DNA of 64,000 nt, taken from assembly GCA_002914805.1 (NCBI GenBank), contig JXTB01000129.1, positions 188,418-252,417 of the forward strand. The letters run 5' to 3'. Positions 44,273-55,800 of the stretch are shown here, piece by piece; the stretch's first letter is position 1, and each line of letters begins with the position of its first letter. The notes under the pieces are model-generated. The model searched no databases. It had not been told where the DNA came from and saw nothing but the letters and a program-made list of their open reading frames with translations. The position numbers and the translations under genes were made by a program. The stretch comes from Parasponia andersonii. Its lineage: Eukaryota; Streptophyta; Magnoliopsida; Rosales; Cannabaceae.

Positions 44273-47200
44273 ATGGGGGAGGAGCTAGGGTTTTGGAGTA
44301 GTAGAGGCAGATTGGGGCTAGGGTTTTTTCTATGGTGGTTTTGCTTACTATTCTTGAGCTTCAGCATCGTCATCGTCCCCTCCAATGCTTCGATTCACGA
44401 GTACAGGAGTGAAACCTTCAGTCCTCAGTCAAACGCTTTCTTCTTCCATGGCGGAAGCGAGGGCCTCTACGCTTCTAAGGTCCACGATTCTGCTAATGGC
44501 GTTTCTGCAGATAAAACCCTCAAGGGCAAGTCTTTCATCAGGTTACTACCCTTTTTTTTTTCTTTCTGAAGATTTTAATTTGACGATCTTGATGAAATTA
44601 TTGGTAATTTTATTTTATCATTGTTTGATCGAGACTTCTTTTGCTTTTTGCTTTTTTTTTTTTCCGTCCTTCTAGTTATTAGTTGGGGCAAAGTTGAAGC
44701 TTCTTTATGTTGATAATAATTTCTCGATGATGAACTAGATTGTGAGAATCGTGCCTTGGAGTCGATAATAATATACACTATTTTCTTTTTGGAAAAAGAA
44801 AATGAAATCCCAGATCGTAGTTTTCGCTACAATCCTTTAGAAAAACTGGATCATAGCTGAACTGTGCTAGTCTTTTGTAGTCACACTGTGTTTTTGTTAA
44901 GTTTGAAGATTTTCATGGGCTCTAAGATTGATTGAAAGCCTCTGGTTTGAATGCCTTTTTCACTTGTGTTTAGACTGGAGTTGGATAGTGGATGTCGCTC
45001 ACACTAGTGGAATTTCAGGTTTGAGTCCGTCACTTTTGTGAGGACACAAGAGTCAGCCAGTAAGCAGCACGAGATGCAGCAGAATACTGGGTTGGTGGAA
45101 GCTATCATAGTTGAGGTTAAAGACAGGGAAAGGATTGGGGGTTTGTTTTTGAAATCTGATATGATATGTTGCACCCCGGAACTTGCCAGTTCTAGTTCCT
45201 GCAAGCTAGGAGAGGTTATTATCCATAAAAACGAAGAAAACCCTGAGTGGCCAATGCGCATCAAAACCTTCTTTGAGGGAAAGAGTGTAGAAAAAACAAT
45301 GAGTCCTAAGACGGTTGAAATTAATAGTACTGGAATGTACTACCTTTATTTTATGTTCTGTGATCCGACTCTCAAGGGCACGTTGATTAAAGGTAGAACT
45401 GTGTGGAGGAACCCAGGTGGTTATTTGCCTGGGAAGATGGCTCCTTTGATGACATTCTATGGCTTTATGTCTTTAGCTTACCTCGTCCTTGGCCTAATCT
45501 GGTTTCTGAGGTTTGTTCTGTTCTGGAAGGATATTATACAATTACACTACCACATTACTGCTGTAATTTCTCTGGGAATGTGTGAAATGGCTGTCTGGTA
45601 CTTTGAATATGCCAATTTTAATTCCACTGGAGCAAGACCAATGGGCATTACGTTGTGGTCTGTAACCTTTAGCTCTGTTAAGAAGACACTCTCTCGTCTT
45701 CTTCTTTTGGTGGTTTCCATGGGCTTTGGTGTAGTGAAGCCAACGCTTGGAGCTATAACCTCTAAAGTTCTTCTTCTAGGTGTAATATACTTTGTTGCAT
45801 CAGAAGCTCTCGAGCTTGTTGAGCATTTAGGGAATATAAATGACTTTTCTGGAAAAACGAAGTTATTTTTGGTCCTACCTGTTGCCTTCTTGGATTCCTG
45901 GTTTATTCTCTGGATTTTCTCATCATTATCAAAAACCTTGGAGAAGCTTCAGGTAATTTCTTTTTCCTGTACTCTTTTCATGTTTTGCAGATTCCATATG
46001 AATTCTTTTATACATTAAGGTCTAGTTTATATAGCATATGATAATTTATCCAACCCAAAAGATGATATGTGATTCTGTATTTTTTTTCTCCTTTTATTTG
46101 TCTGTGCATGAGTGAAGTACTCATCTGGCAGTGTATGTAACTTCTCTATAGTTATGATTCTCGGTTTAGATAGAACACTAGATACAATTATTGATGTGGA
46201 AGCACAACACACAGTTACGTAATTTTAATTCTTGGCTTGGGATGATTATAGAGTAGTATTTTTTTTTCCACTTTTTCCCCCTGGAATATTCAAATTACTG
46301 AATACGCTTGCATTTCTTGGTCCTTTGTTTAAATTGACCTGTTCTCTTGCCCTTCTTTTTGTTTCTTGTGGATTCAGATGAGGAGAAACATGGTTAAATT
46401 AGAGCTTTACAGAAAATTTACCAATTCGCTTGCAGTGTCTGTGCTACTCTCAATTGCGTGGATTGGATTTGAGGTATTAACTCTGGCAAAATTGTTGGTT
46501 GTGATTACAAATTCTCTGACTGGGAACTTGGATTGACAAGAATGTTTCATGTTGTGGTTTTGGGTATCAAGACATATATTTTATGTCAGTGCAAAATTAA
46601 TATTCTTGTCTCTTCTAACTTCTCTTGTCTTAGCTGTACTTCAATGCAACCAACCCGCTGAATGAGCTTTGGCAAATTGCTTGGATCATTCCAGCTTTCT
46701 GGAGTGTGCTTGCATATGCTTTATTGGCAGTGATCTGTCTCCTTTGGGCTCCTTCACATAACCCAACAAGGTATTTGCTTTGATCATTGCTTTTCCCGGT
46801 CTATTGGCATCTGCTACTTGCCACCCTTCCCTAGCAAGTAATTTCTTTTATTGCGCATAGAGTGTGATGAAACCTCCACCAGATTATTCCTAGAACGAAA
46901 TCTCAAATAACTTGATGCACTTGAATCTTTACTTGGGATATGTTGGACTAACCTTTTAAAAGCCTGGGTGAAGCACTTTCATGTGACAATCAACGCTTCA
47001 TTTTCTAATTTATTAATCAATTGGGATTCTGGAAAGCTTCGTTTTACTCTTGAGGATGCTCAAGGTTGGATTCAGCAATTCCCATTTTAGTTGTCAAATT
47101 GGTTTTATCAGTACTTTTCATTCATTCTACGTATTCATTATAAGTGATCTAACTGTACCGCTAACAAGCTATTTCTTTCTTTTGGGCTTTTTGATAAATA

Positions 47201-47781
47201 ATGTCAGGTGCATGGTTCAATGTTTGTGTCGAGTGTTGGCTCTAAGATTGGTTTTATTGCATAATTAGAGGAGAGTGTTTCATTTTGTTCTTTTCCTTTC
47301 GGGGTACATTACGGTAGGCTTGACAGCAAATAGGATTGTAGCTTGTGATGGATCTATCTAGTTGTGCTATTGTTCTCCGTAGTTTCATGAAGAAACATCA
47401 AGTCCATGCAGAATGTTAGTTTCCTACGATAACAAGAAAATGGGATTCTCTAGAATTGTTTCATTTGCAAATATTTATTGGTGCTATTTATCCCCTTTCT
47501 TTTGCTCAGTCATTTCCAAGTATAACAGTAGGGCCACTATTCGTATTTGTACTTCTCTTATCTCAAGACTTTAGAAGGAAAGAAGAAAAGCTTCTATTAT
47601 AAATCTGTAAGTTTTCTTTGGAATATACAGATATGCTTACTCAGAGGAGACGGGGGATGAATTTGATGAGGAGGGCATCTCTTTGACAAGCAGTGCCGTT
47701 AATGCTAGTGATGATATGGTGGCAAAGAGAGAGTTTCAAATTGGGCCTGGAGAAGTGCTAGAAGAAGATAAGCGAGAATAA
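44273..47781 (+). CDS. lung seven-transmembrane receptor family protein (GPR107/108-like, CAND type)
   Basis: Five exons join in phase to 528 codons: 44273-44541, 45019-45952, 46378-46473, 46634-46770, 47631-47781, all with GT/AG introns. A hydrophobic N-terminus (about residues 16-36, LGFFLWWFCLLFLSFSIVIV) is a signal peptide. A lumenal/extracellular domain of about 190 residues with a CC pair (140-141) and an N-glycosylation site NST (192-194) follows. A cluster of membrane spans starts at about residue 231 (LMTFYGFMSLAYLVLG) and continues to about 475, as in family PF06814. SEALELVEHLGNI (351-363) lies between the middle spans. The tail is acidic (EETGDEFDEEG). Animal relatives sit in the Golgi/endosomes, and plant members were listed as candidate G-protein coupled receptors; a real receptor role is unproven. 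The 5' UTR begins after the N gap. Confidence 0.93.
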
Positions 47782-48211
47782 GTGTTTTTCTTTATCTCTA
47801 TAGAAGGTAGATATCTACCATTGCTTATCCAGGATTTCCTGTAAATCTTGACATACAAATCCTGTTGTATATGGAAAGATTAGCTATATAGGATGTGTGA
47901 ATGTGAGGAGAGGGAGGTAAGAACTTACGCTAATACTAGATTTTACGGTTATAACCATCTAATGCATGTTCTGACTTCTGAGACTAGCATATTCTGGGCT
48001 TTTTTTTTTCTTTTTTTTTTTTTTGGGTAAACAGCAGATTCTGGTTTGGAATGACTACTTTTCTTTTTCCAAGTCTTCTGATAAATGCCTCTTGATGGGG
48101 CAGGGGGGTACTTTTTCAGGGCTTTCTGTTTTAGAGTATCTTATTAGTGTATGCATCCTTATCATCATACCACCCCTTTCGGTGGTTAATATACATATAT
48201 ATATATATATA
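47782..48211 (+). other. 3' UTR and downstream of the GPR107-like gene
   Basis: This follows the TAA at 47779-47781. T-rich runs at about 48000-48024 and a mixed-composition stretch to about 48180 fit a plant 3' UTR and flank. No clear AATAAA was seen near the stop. Confidence 0.4.
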
Positions 48212-48384
48212 GGTTGCCAATCCAAAAGGTATTTTTTTTTTTTTACCTATAGATAGGTATTTTTTTTTTAACCGTTGGATCACCATCTAATGGTGATTCA
48301 ATGGCTATAATGAAATGCATAAAAAGACGTGCATCATTAATGTTCTTTTTCTCTCTTATTTTTTACAATAAAATAATGTGTATN
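48212..48384 (+). mobile_element. MITE, truncated copy (family shared with 62991-63229)
   Basis: It starts GGTTGCCAATCC after a (TA)n run. Inner words shared with the copy at 62991 are ccgttRgat, caatggtgat-type, tataatgaaRt and atcattaatg. It is cut by the single N at 48384, so the right terminus is not seen. MITEs are short non-coding DNA transposons. Confidence 0.65.
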
Positions 48385-48798
48385 AAACTAAGAAAAAATA
48401 ATAATAAATATATATATATATTTATATATATTGGTATTAAAAATGACTAGTAATGGTTGAGACACAAATTTTACACACAAAAGTTACAAATAGTGATATG
48501 GCACATATTTTTTACCAATCATATATACAGCGTGGTCCTACTCTAGAAAAACATAGGAAAATAAAAAACATATCATATTACTGTGTATCTTAGAATCACT
48601 CCAAAAGGTGTACATACATCACATTACAACAAAAGCCAACTAGATGTATATATTCCAAGCTAGTTACTAAAAAGAAAAAAGAGAAGAAATAATGGATCTA
48701 TAGCCAAAAAGATTGGATTAATGTGTTTCATCAACAACAAAATATAAAACCTTCAGAGTAAACGTATTTACCTTAAGCAGATTAATCTATGAATGATA

Positions 48799-48935
48799 AT
48801 ATTTCGTTATAAACAATGCTCTTAAAATATTTCGTTTTATTGCTTTCAAAAATAAAATATTTCGTTGTGAACAATGCTCTTAAAATATTTCGTTATATTG
48901 CTTTCAAAAATAAAATATTTCGTTGTAAACAATGT
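48799..48935. repeat. about 62-bp tandem repeat, more than two copies
   Basis: aaaatatttcgtt, aacaatgctcttaaaatatt and tgctttcaaaaataaa recur in order with a period of about 62 bp. Slippage or unequal crossing-over type repeat. Confidence 0.8.
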
Positions 48936-51900
48936 TTTTAGTAAATTAATCTCTGAATTTATTTAGAAATTTAAGTTTGATAAAAATATTAAGGCGGGGT
49001 CTATTAAAAAGAAAATCCGTTCCCACGGCTCTCATCCTTTAGGGCCGGGGGGCGTCTTTTAAACACAATTTATCTTGAACACAAACATTTTGTAGATCTG
49101 GAAAGTAGTTATAGCCTAATTAAATTAGTACCATACGAGTTATTTACCATGAATAATATGATATAGATTCAGATTACAATTTGTAAAGAAAATTATACTT
49201 ATATTTATTTATCTATATATATATCTATACCAAATATTAAAATTTCGATGTCCATATTTAATTTTTCGGATAATATCAATAACAATTCTGATGTCGAAGA
49301 TATTCCGGAAAATTATTGAAATTTTTCTTAAAACTCAAAATTTTCAAAAAAAACTCTAACAAATACTAAAACAATTGATATTACATAATTTATACTAGTT
49401 TTTATTTAAAAAAATTCTACCTATAATATATATGATAATAAACTACAGATATGTAGAAGAAAAACGATCAAATTTCATTTTATAAAATAATTTTAAAATC
49501 AAAATACATATTACACTATCTTATTTAATATTATTGTAAGTTTTTGCCCAAAGTCAAGATTTTTTTCGTCCTTTTCCCATTATTCATATTTTTAAACTGT
49601 TACTTGTACTCGTACTTTTGAAGAATTAATTATCTGAAAAAAAAAGGTTCCGAAAGATATATACATACCAAGCCTATAATTTATCCTTTTGTTTTCTTTG
49701 TAGTTATAGCAGTTTTGGGAAGTAAGTTTTTTCAAATACAAAAGGGTATATAATTAGTTTAATACTATAACGGTATTCTAAGTTAAAGTACTCCTTTTTT
49801 TTTCTATCAAAAATAACTACTAGCAATATTTGCATTAATAATATTTGGTTGAAAGAAATGTGTACCTTATATAATTTTTCTGAAGTACTAATATTAGAAA
49901 GTAATTTAATAAGAAAATTTGCTTCAAGATTAATTATGAAGGGGGAATTCAATTCGGTGTTAGAGTATTTAAGTAGTCTTCTCGAAAACATTGTTTATTT
50001 GTGTCTAGTATTTTATCAAAGTTAGAATATTGAACGTGATCACCCCCAAATTGTTAAATTAATAAGTTCTTTATTTATCAATATACTCACTTTTTTTGGA
50101 AAAATGATTTTTGTTAGCTTTTTAAGAGATAAGATATTTTCATATAGTTATTATATTTAATAGTTCAACTAAACTCGATTGTCTAGTAATGTTGCATAGA
50201 ATTTTTCTTTTAATTTGTAACAGAAACTTAAATCTTGTAAGAGCATTTTCACCGTAGGATAATGTAGGGCCAATTTAGTATAACTGTTGTGTGGTGTAAT
50301 CATGTTGTGATTGTGTCATGAGCAGAAGTAATGTGATACAAAAAATTATTGTGTTGTTTAAAAATAATATTTAAGTATTTAGTAGATTACAAATGGTGTG
50401 CTCTAGGATGAGAAATTACTAAAATAGGTACGCTGCATCTTCATATAAGAAGAAGATGTTTTCTCACGCATTTAATAATTGTGCTTTCAAAATAACTAAT
50501 CAAGAAATAATAGTATACCAATCATATTTCTAGACTAAACTAAGAAAAAATAATAATAAATATATATATATACTAAACTATTTTTATTTAAAAAAAATTA
50601 AATTTGCAAACTAAAATCCTTTGAAAAGTAAATACATGTACATACATTTATAACAATAAGTAAACTTGGAATGCAATTTATTAATAAGGATATTTAAGAA
50701 AATTTGTAAGATATATACACCATACTATGCTTTTCAATTCTATTTAAAATTAGTTACAATACAGGTTTGAAAATTTAACGGCCAAAATTAGAAAGTAGAT
50801 TTCAATTTTGACTAAGAACTTCTCTTTTTAAATATTTTTCTCAACGGTCTATAAAAGCTAAAAGCAACCGTCCAAAAGCAATCCCAAATAGGCCTGTAGA
50901 TGTAAGAACTCTATAGAAAATAGTTGCTAAAGCTATTATACTTTTAGATCTAATCTTAATGAGACTAGCAAAATATAAACTCCGAGGCCATCAATTAAAA
51001 AGAAGTGTTGTTTAGTTTGCAAAAATTGTTCAAATTAAATTAAATATCAGCATATTTTTGTTCATTTAAATTTAAAATAGCTAATATAATTACATCAAAA
51101 ACTAAAATCATTAATTATCATTTATAATTATTTTTATACCTTATATTTTGATTATTATTAACATTAGCTTTCAGATTTAAAACATGTAATAAATTTATAC
51201 TATATTTGAGTTACATATTTGGACCATTAAGTTTACCAACATATCCTTTCAAACTTTAAATCTATATATATTTTTTTTTTAAAAAAGACAGTATCACTTT
51301 TGACCATCTTTTAAAACATATGATGAAATAAACGGACAAATTATAAATTATCTATAAATATAAGATTTATATTTAATGAAAACTTTAGAATTTCAAAATT
51401 ACCCCTAAATAGATCGTACTTAAAAATTTTTGACCACATCCAAAAAAGCAAAGTAAAAGAAATGTTGTCAAAAAGATGCGTCGACTATCTTTGATTACAA
51501 TAAAAAAGTTTCATCAATAGTTGAGAACTTTTGATTGGGGATAAAACTTTTCGACCGTCGATCGAAATGATCAAAAAAATTGACGGTCGAAAAATTTTGA
51601 TCTTAATCAATAGAGGCACTGCTGAGATTAAGGTCGACAATGATAGTGGATTGCAATTGATAGTAATAATAGAAATAATTTAAAATTTATTGAAGAAAAA
51701 TGTATTTTAATATTCGTTAAATAACGAAACATATAACATAACAATAAAGATTAATTTTGATAATGTTCGTAGATGAGTTTTTTTTTTTTTTTTTTTTTAT
51801 CACGAGTATTTAGTAAACTCTTAGAATGTAATTACTCTTTTTGTTGTAATTATTACTTTTAATTAGCTTTAAATTTATATTATTCTCAAAATATATGTAT

Positions 51901-52500
51901 ATTAATTGTAAAAATAGTTTAAATTATTGCATTCTTTTTGAGTGAAAAGTTAAAATTAGTGTTTGACCTGATAAATGTAAATTCTTTTAGAAGTTCTAAA
52001 TCAAAAGGACGAAATGGATAATATCTTGCAACACTGGGAAAACTATCGCTTATTTTTCATATCAGGTCTTTCCTCTTCGAATATATAATACGCCAGACAG
52101 AGATGGAAACGAGGGAACATAGAAACCATGCGAAAAGTGGGTACACTTGGGAATCATGCAAGATTGCGAGTACACATAGATATCAACCAAACGTGGGCCC
52201 CAACCTTCCCAACCTTTTATGTCGTCCCTCGCAAAATAAAATAAATAATATTTTTGAGATGTAATTCATAAAAAATATTAAAAAATAATTTTAAATAATC
52301 ACTGTTTTCGTGGTTTGTACATATATGCCTTGACTGATGGCGGTTTTAAGATATGATTGGACAGACTCCATTAAAATAAAATAGTATACCAAAATTGGGT
52401 TTGGTGTAATTTTGGGAAAGAAAATTGGATTGGATTGGAATAAAAAGTTAAATTATAAAGAAATTATGCAAAAGTGTTTATCACGAAACTTTGTTATATT
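48936..52500. other. intergenic DNA upstream of the VSR gene
   Basis: AT-rich, no gene recognised. A GC-rich scrap (tagggccggggggcgtc) at about 49041-49057 stands out. A 95-codon minus frame (49991-49704) has low-complexity content and no family. 52000-52400 has scattered GC-richer words but no recognisable exon. Confidence 0.5.
51531..51610. repeat. imperfect inverted repeat (hairpin)
   Basis: The inner arms ttttcgaccgtc (51548-51559) and gacggtcgaaaa (51582-51593) are a perfect 12-bp inverted repeat with a 22-bp loop. Similarity extends outward to 51531 (ttgattgggg) and 51610 (ttaatcaa). It may be a MITE remnant. Confidence 0.75.
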
Positions 52501-52865
52501 TCTTCGCCGTCTCTCTTCTGATACTTTTCTCGTCTCATTAAACACGCTCTGACAAAAGCCTCACTTTCTCGCTTTTAAGGCTTTCCCTCGAAATTCAGCT
52601 CAAGGCCCAGCTTACTTAGCTCCGAATCCATATACATGTTTCCATTTTTCGCTTAGTTCATAGCAATCTGCGATCTGGGTTTTGGAATAAACCGATTTTT
52701 GATGGAGTAAAAGCCCTGCATTCTATCGAATTTCGCTCCTGTGATTGTTAATTTTCTAAGTTTAGGGTTTTGAGGAAAACCCAGTAATTATTTTGTTCAA
52801 ATTTTAATTTTTTTTGTGTTCATTTTGATCTGGGTTTTTCTGTTTCGAGTGATAATATATTGAGG
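52500..52865 (+). promoter_or_regulatory. 5' UTR / promoter-proximal region of the VSR gene
   Basis: The CT-rich stretch at 52500-52570 (cgccgtctctcttctgat) and the rise in GC suggest the transcription start lies near here. I cannot pick a TATA box. The region leads to the ATG at 52866. Confidence 0.4.
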
Positions 52866-55800
52866 ATGAAGGAAAAACTTGGGGTTTTGGTTTGCGTTTG
52901 GTTTTTCCTATATGGGTCGTGTTTGGGTAGGTTCGTGGTGGAGAAGAACAGCTTGAAAGTGACTTCGCCGAACCCATTGAAAGGTATTTATGAATGTGCG
53001 ATTGGGAATTTTGGAGTTCCCCAATATGGAGGAACCTTGGTTGGGACTGTCTTTTATCCCCAAGCTAATCAGAAAGCATGCAAGAGCTTCGATGATTTCA
53101 GTATCTCATTCAAATCCAAGCCTGGAGGCTTACCCACCTTTCTTCTTGTCGATCGAGGAGGTTAGCAATCTCTGGTTTCTTAATATCTTTTTGTTATTCA
53201 TCTTATAAAAAAAAAAAGAAGATCTTTTTGTTGTTTATTTCCTTTTAATTTTGGCAATATAAAGTTTGACTCTTATTTATTCACTTCAATTTTTAAGGGT
53301 TCAATTATTTGATTAATGATCTGTAACTTGTTAATGATTTTTTATTAGGATGTAGACATCTATATGGCATGACGACTTTTTTTTCGTATTCTGTACTTAT
53401 AATTGTTATGGGAACCATTTTTTCCCCCCTTTAAACATCTATTAGTTGACTGTTCAACCTTAAGGGTCACTATATAGTTTACTTTCGAGGACTTGAATTA
53501 GTTGCAATAATGATTATAAAAGCTCGATGGTAGATTTCGAAGCCATAGATTATCTGTTTTTTGATGTTGATTGTGTTTGTTTTAAGTTGTTATGCAATGA
53601 AAATAAGGTCTCATCCATTATTTTTCACTATTCTGATGTTAACTGTGAACGTTTTATTTCTTGTTTTATAATTGGATGGGTTTTGCTACTTACATTATCT
53701 GGGAATCGTGCTCTTTGGAGATAGTTAATGGTCAGCTGTTAGAAATTTGATCGAGCACTTTTGTGCAAAGATTTTAGGAGTTCGCTACGTCTCTGTGATA
53801 TATGTTCTTGTCTATTGCTACTATCTTGGCAGATTGTTTCTTCACTTTGAAGGCATGGAATGCACAAAATGGCGGAGCAGCGGCTATTCTTGTTGCTGAT
53901 GACCGGACGGAACCATTGATTACCATGGATACTCCTGAAGAAGAAAATGCAGATGCTGATTATCTGCAAAAGATCACTATCCCTTCGGCCCTCATTAGCA
54001 AATCTTTGGGCGATAGCATCAAGAAAGCTCTTTCTAGCAAGGATATGGTCAACATCAATCTTGATTGGACGGAGGCTCTTCCACATCCTGATGAGCGGGT
54101 TGAGTATGAGTTCTGGACAAATAGCAATGATGAGTGTGGGCCTAAATGTGACAGCCAGATTGAGTTTGTTAAGAGCTTTAAAGGAGCAGCACAGATACTT
54201 GAGCGGAAAGGATACACTCAGTTCACTCCACACTACATAACGTGGTACTGCCCGGAAGCATTTATTTTGAGCAAACAGTGCAAGTCCCAATGCATTAATC
54301 ATGGGAGATACTGTGCTCCGGATCCAGAGCAGGATTTCAGTAAAGGTTATGATGGGAAGGATGTTGTGGTTCAAAATCTTCGTCAAGCTTGCTTCTTTAA
54401 AGTGGCCAATGAAAGTGGAAAGCCATGGCTTTGGTGGGACTATGTGACTGATTTTGCAATTCGTTGCCCAATGAAAGAGAAGAAGTACACGGAAGAATGT
54501 GCAAATCAAGTCATTCAATCCCTTGGTAGGTTATACATGTTTATTTAATGTTAAAAATTTGATGTTCCTCTGCACCAATTATGCACTGGATAATACCATT
54601 CCACATTTTGTAAAGTTCATGCCTAGTTTTACTACTTGCCTCACTTCCAATTTGGTGATATTTTCTTTCAAATATAGGCGAGTTTATTCTTTTTTTTTTT
54701 TAATTATTTTTTTATTAATTTTGAAATTCTACTGAATTGTTGTTATGACCCACCTTTTAAATTAGGTATAAGATTTTAGCTTGTTTCTTTTATGGCTACT
54801 GAATGGACAAGTGTGTTCTCAGGCCATATTGGCAATTTTCTGTCACCTGGTACCTAGTTTCTGTATAAATCATTGTTTTTTTCGTTTGGTTTAAATCTGA
54901 TTAGCAAATTGGTAATGAGACTAGTTTTGTTATGACTTATAAAGCCAAGGTAGTTTTCTTTAGAAACTTTTAGACTTTGAATGCACTTGATCTACATTCA
55001 AACAATTTTCTCATATAATATTGTATGCCTTATCTGAATTCAATAGGAAATTGGAAAGTGCATCCATTTGATGTCATATCAATTTTTAGAGAATAAGAGC
55101 AAGATATGCTTCTGGGTATTGAAGATTATTAGTTTGTAATATACTTTAATCATTTATTTATTTTTATTGTTAATTGTTTTGAAGGTGTTGATCTCAAGAA
55201 GATACAATCTTGTGTTGGAGATCCTGATGCAGATTTGGAGAATCCAGTTCTTAAAACTGAGCAAGATGCACAGGTTAGGTTCCTAAAATAGAGTTGCTAA
55301 CTTGTGATTGTATTGTTGTAGTCCTATCATCTCGACTATTGACCAACTTGTATATGAAGTTCAGCCAATAGAAAGAAGTACATGTATACAATGTTATTAC
55401 TCATCTTGGAATTGTATGGTTCTTTAATTCTGGTTTCAGATTGGCAAGGGCTCCCGCGGAGATGTCACTATATTGCCAACTCTTGTGATAAACAACAGAC
55501 AGTATAGAGGTTCAAGTCTTTCAGAAGTTTCTTGGGTATATCTTTTTAGGTGCTAAGCTGCATGTGCATGCTTTTTCTGATTATTGTATTAACGGTTTTA
55601 GGGAAGTTGGATAAAGGAGCAGTTCTCAAGGCCATCTGTTCGGGATTCCAAGAGACCACTGAACCTGCCATTTGCTTAAGTGGAGGTCTTCAACTTGCCT
55701 TTTTTTTATAGTTTGCATTTGGTGGTTTAATCTTCTGTGTGTATGTGCAAACAGACATTCTTGCGATGTCTTCTAGCTACTGCTTTCTTTATGTTTACTT

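Noticed and set aside
53739..54518. 259-codon minus-strand frame in VSR exon 2
   Set aside because: Antisense shadow of a conserved VSR exon; no independent homology.
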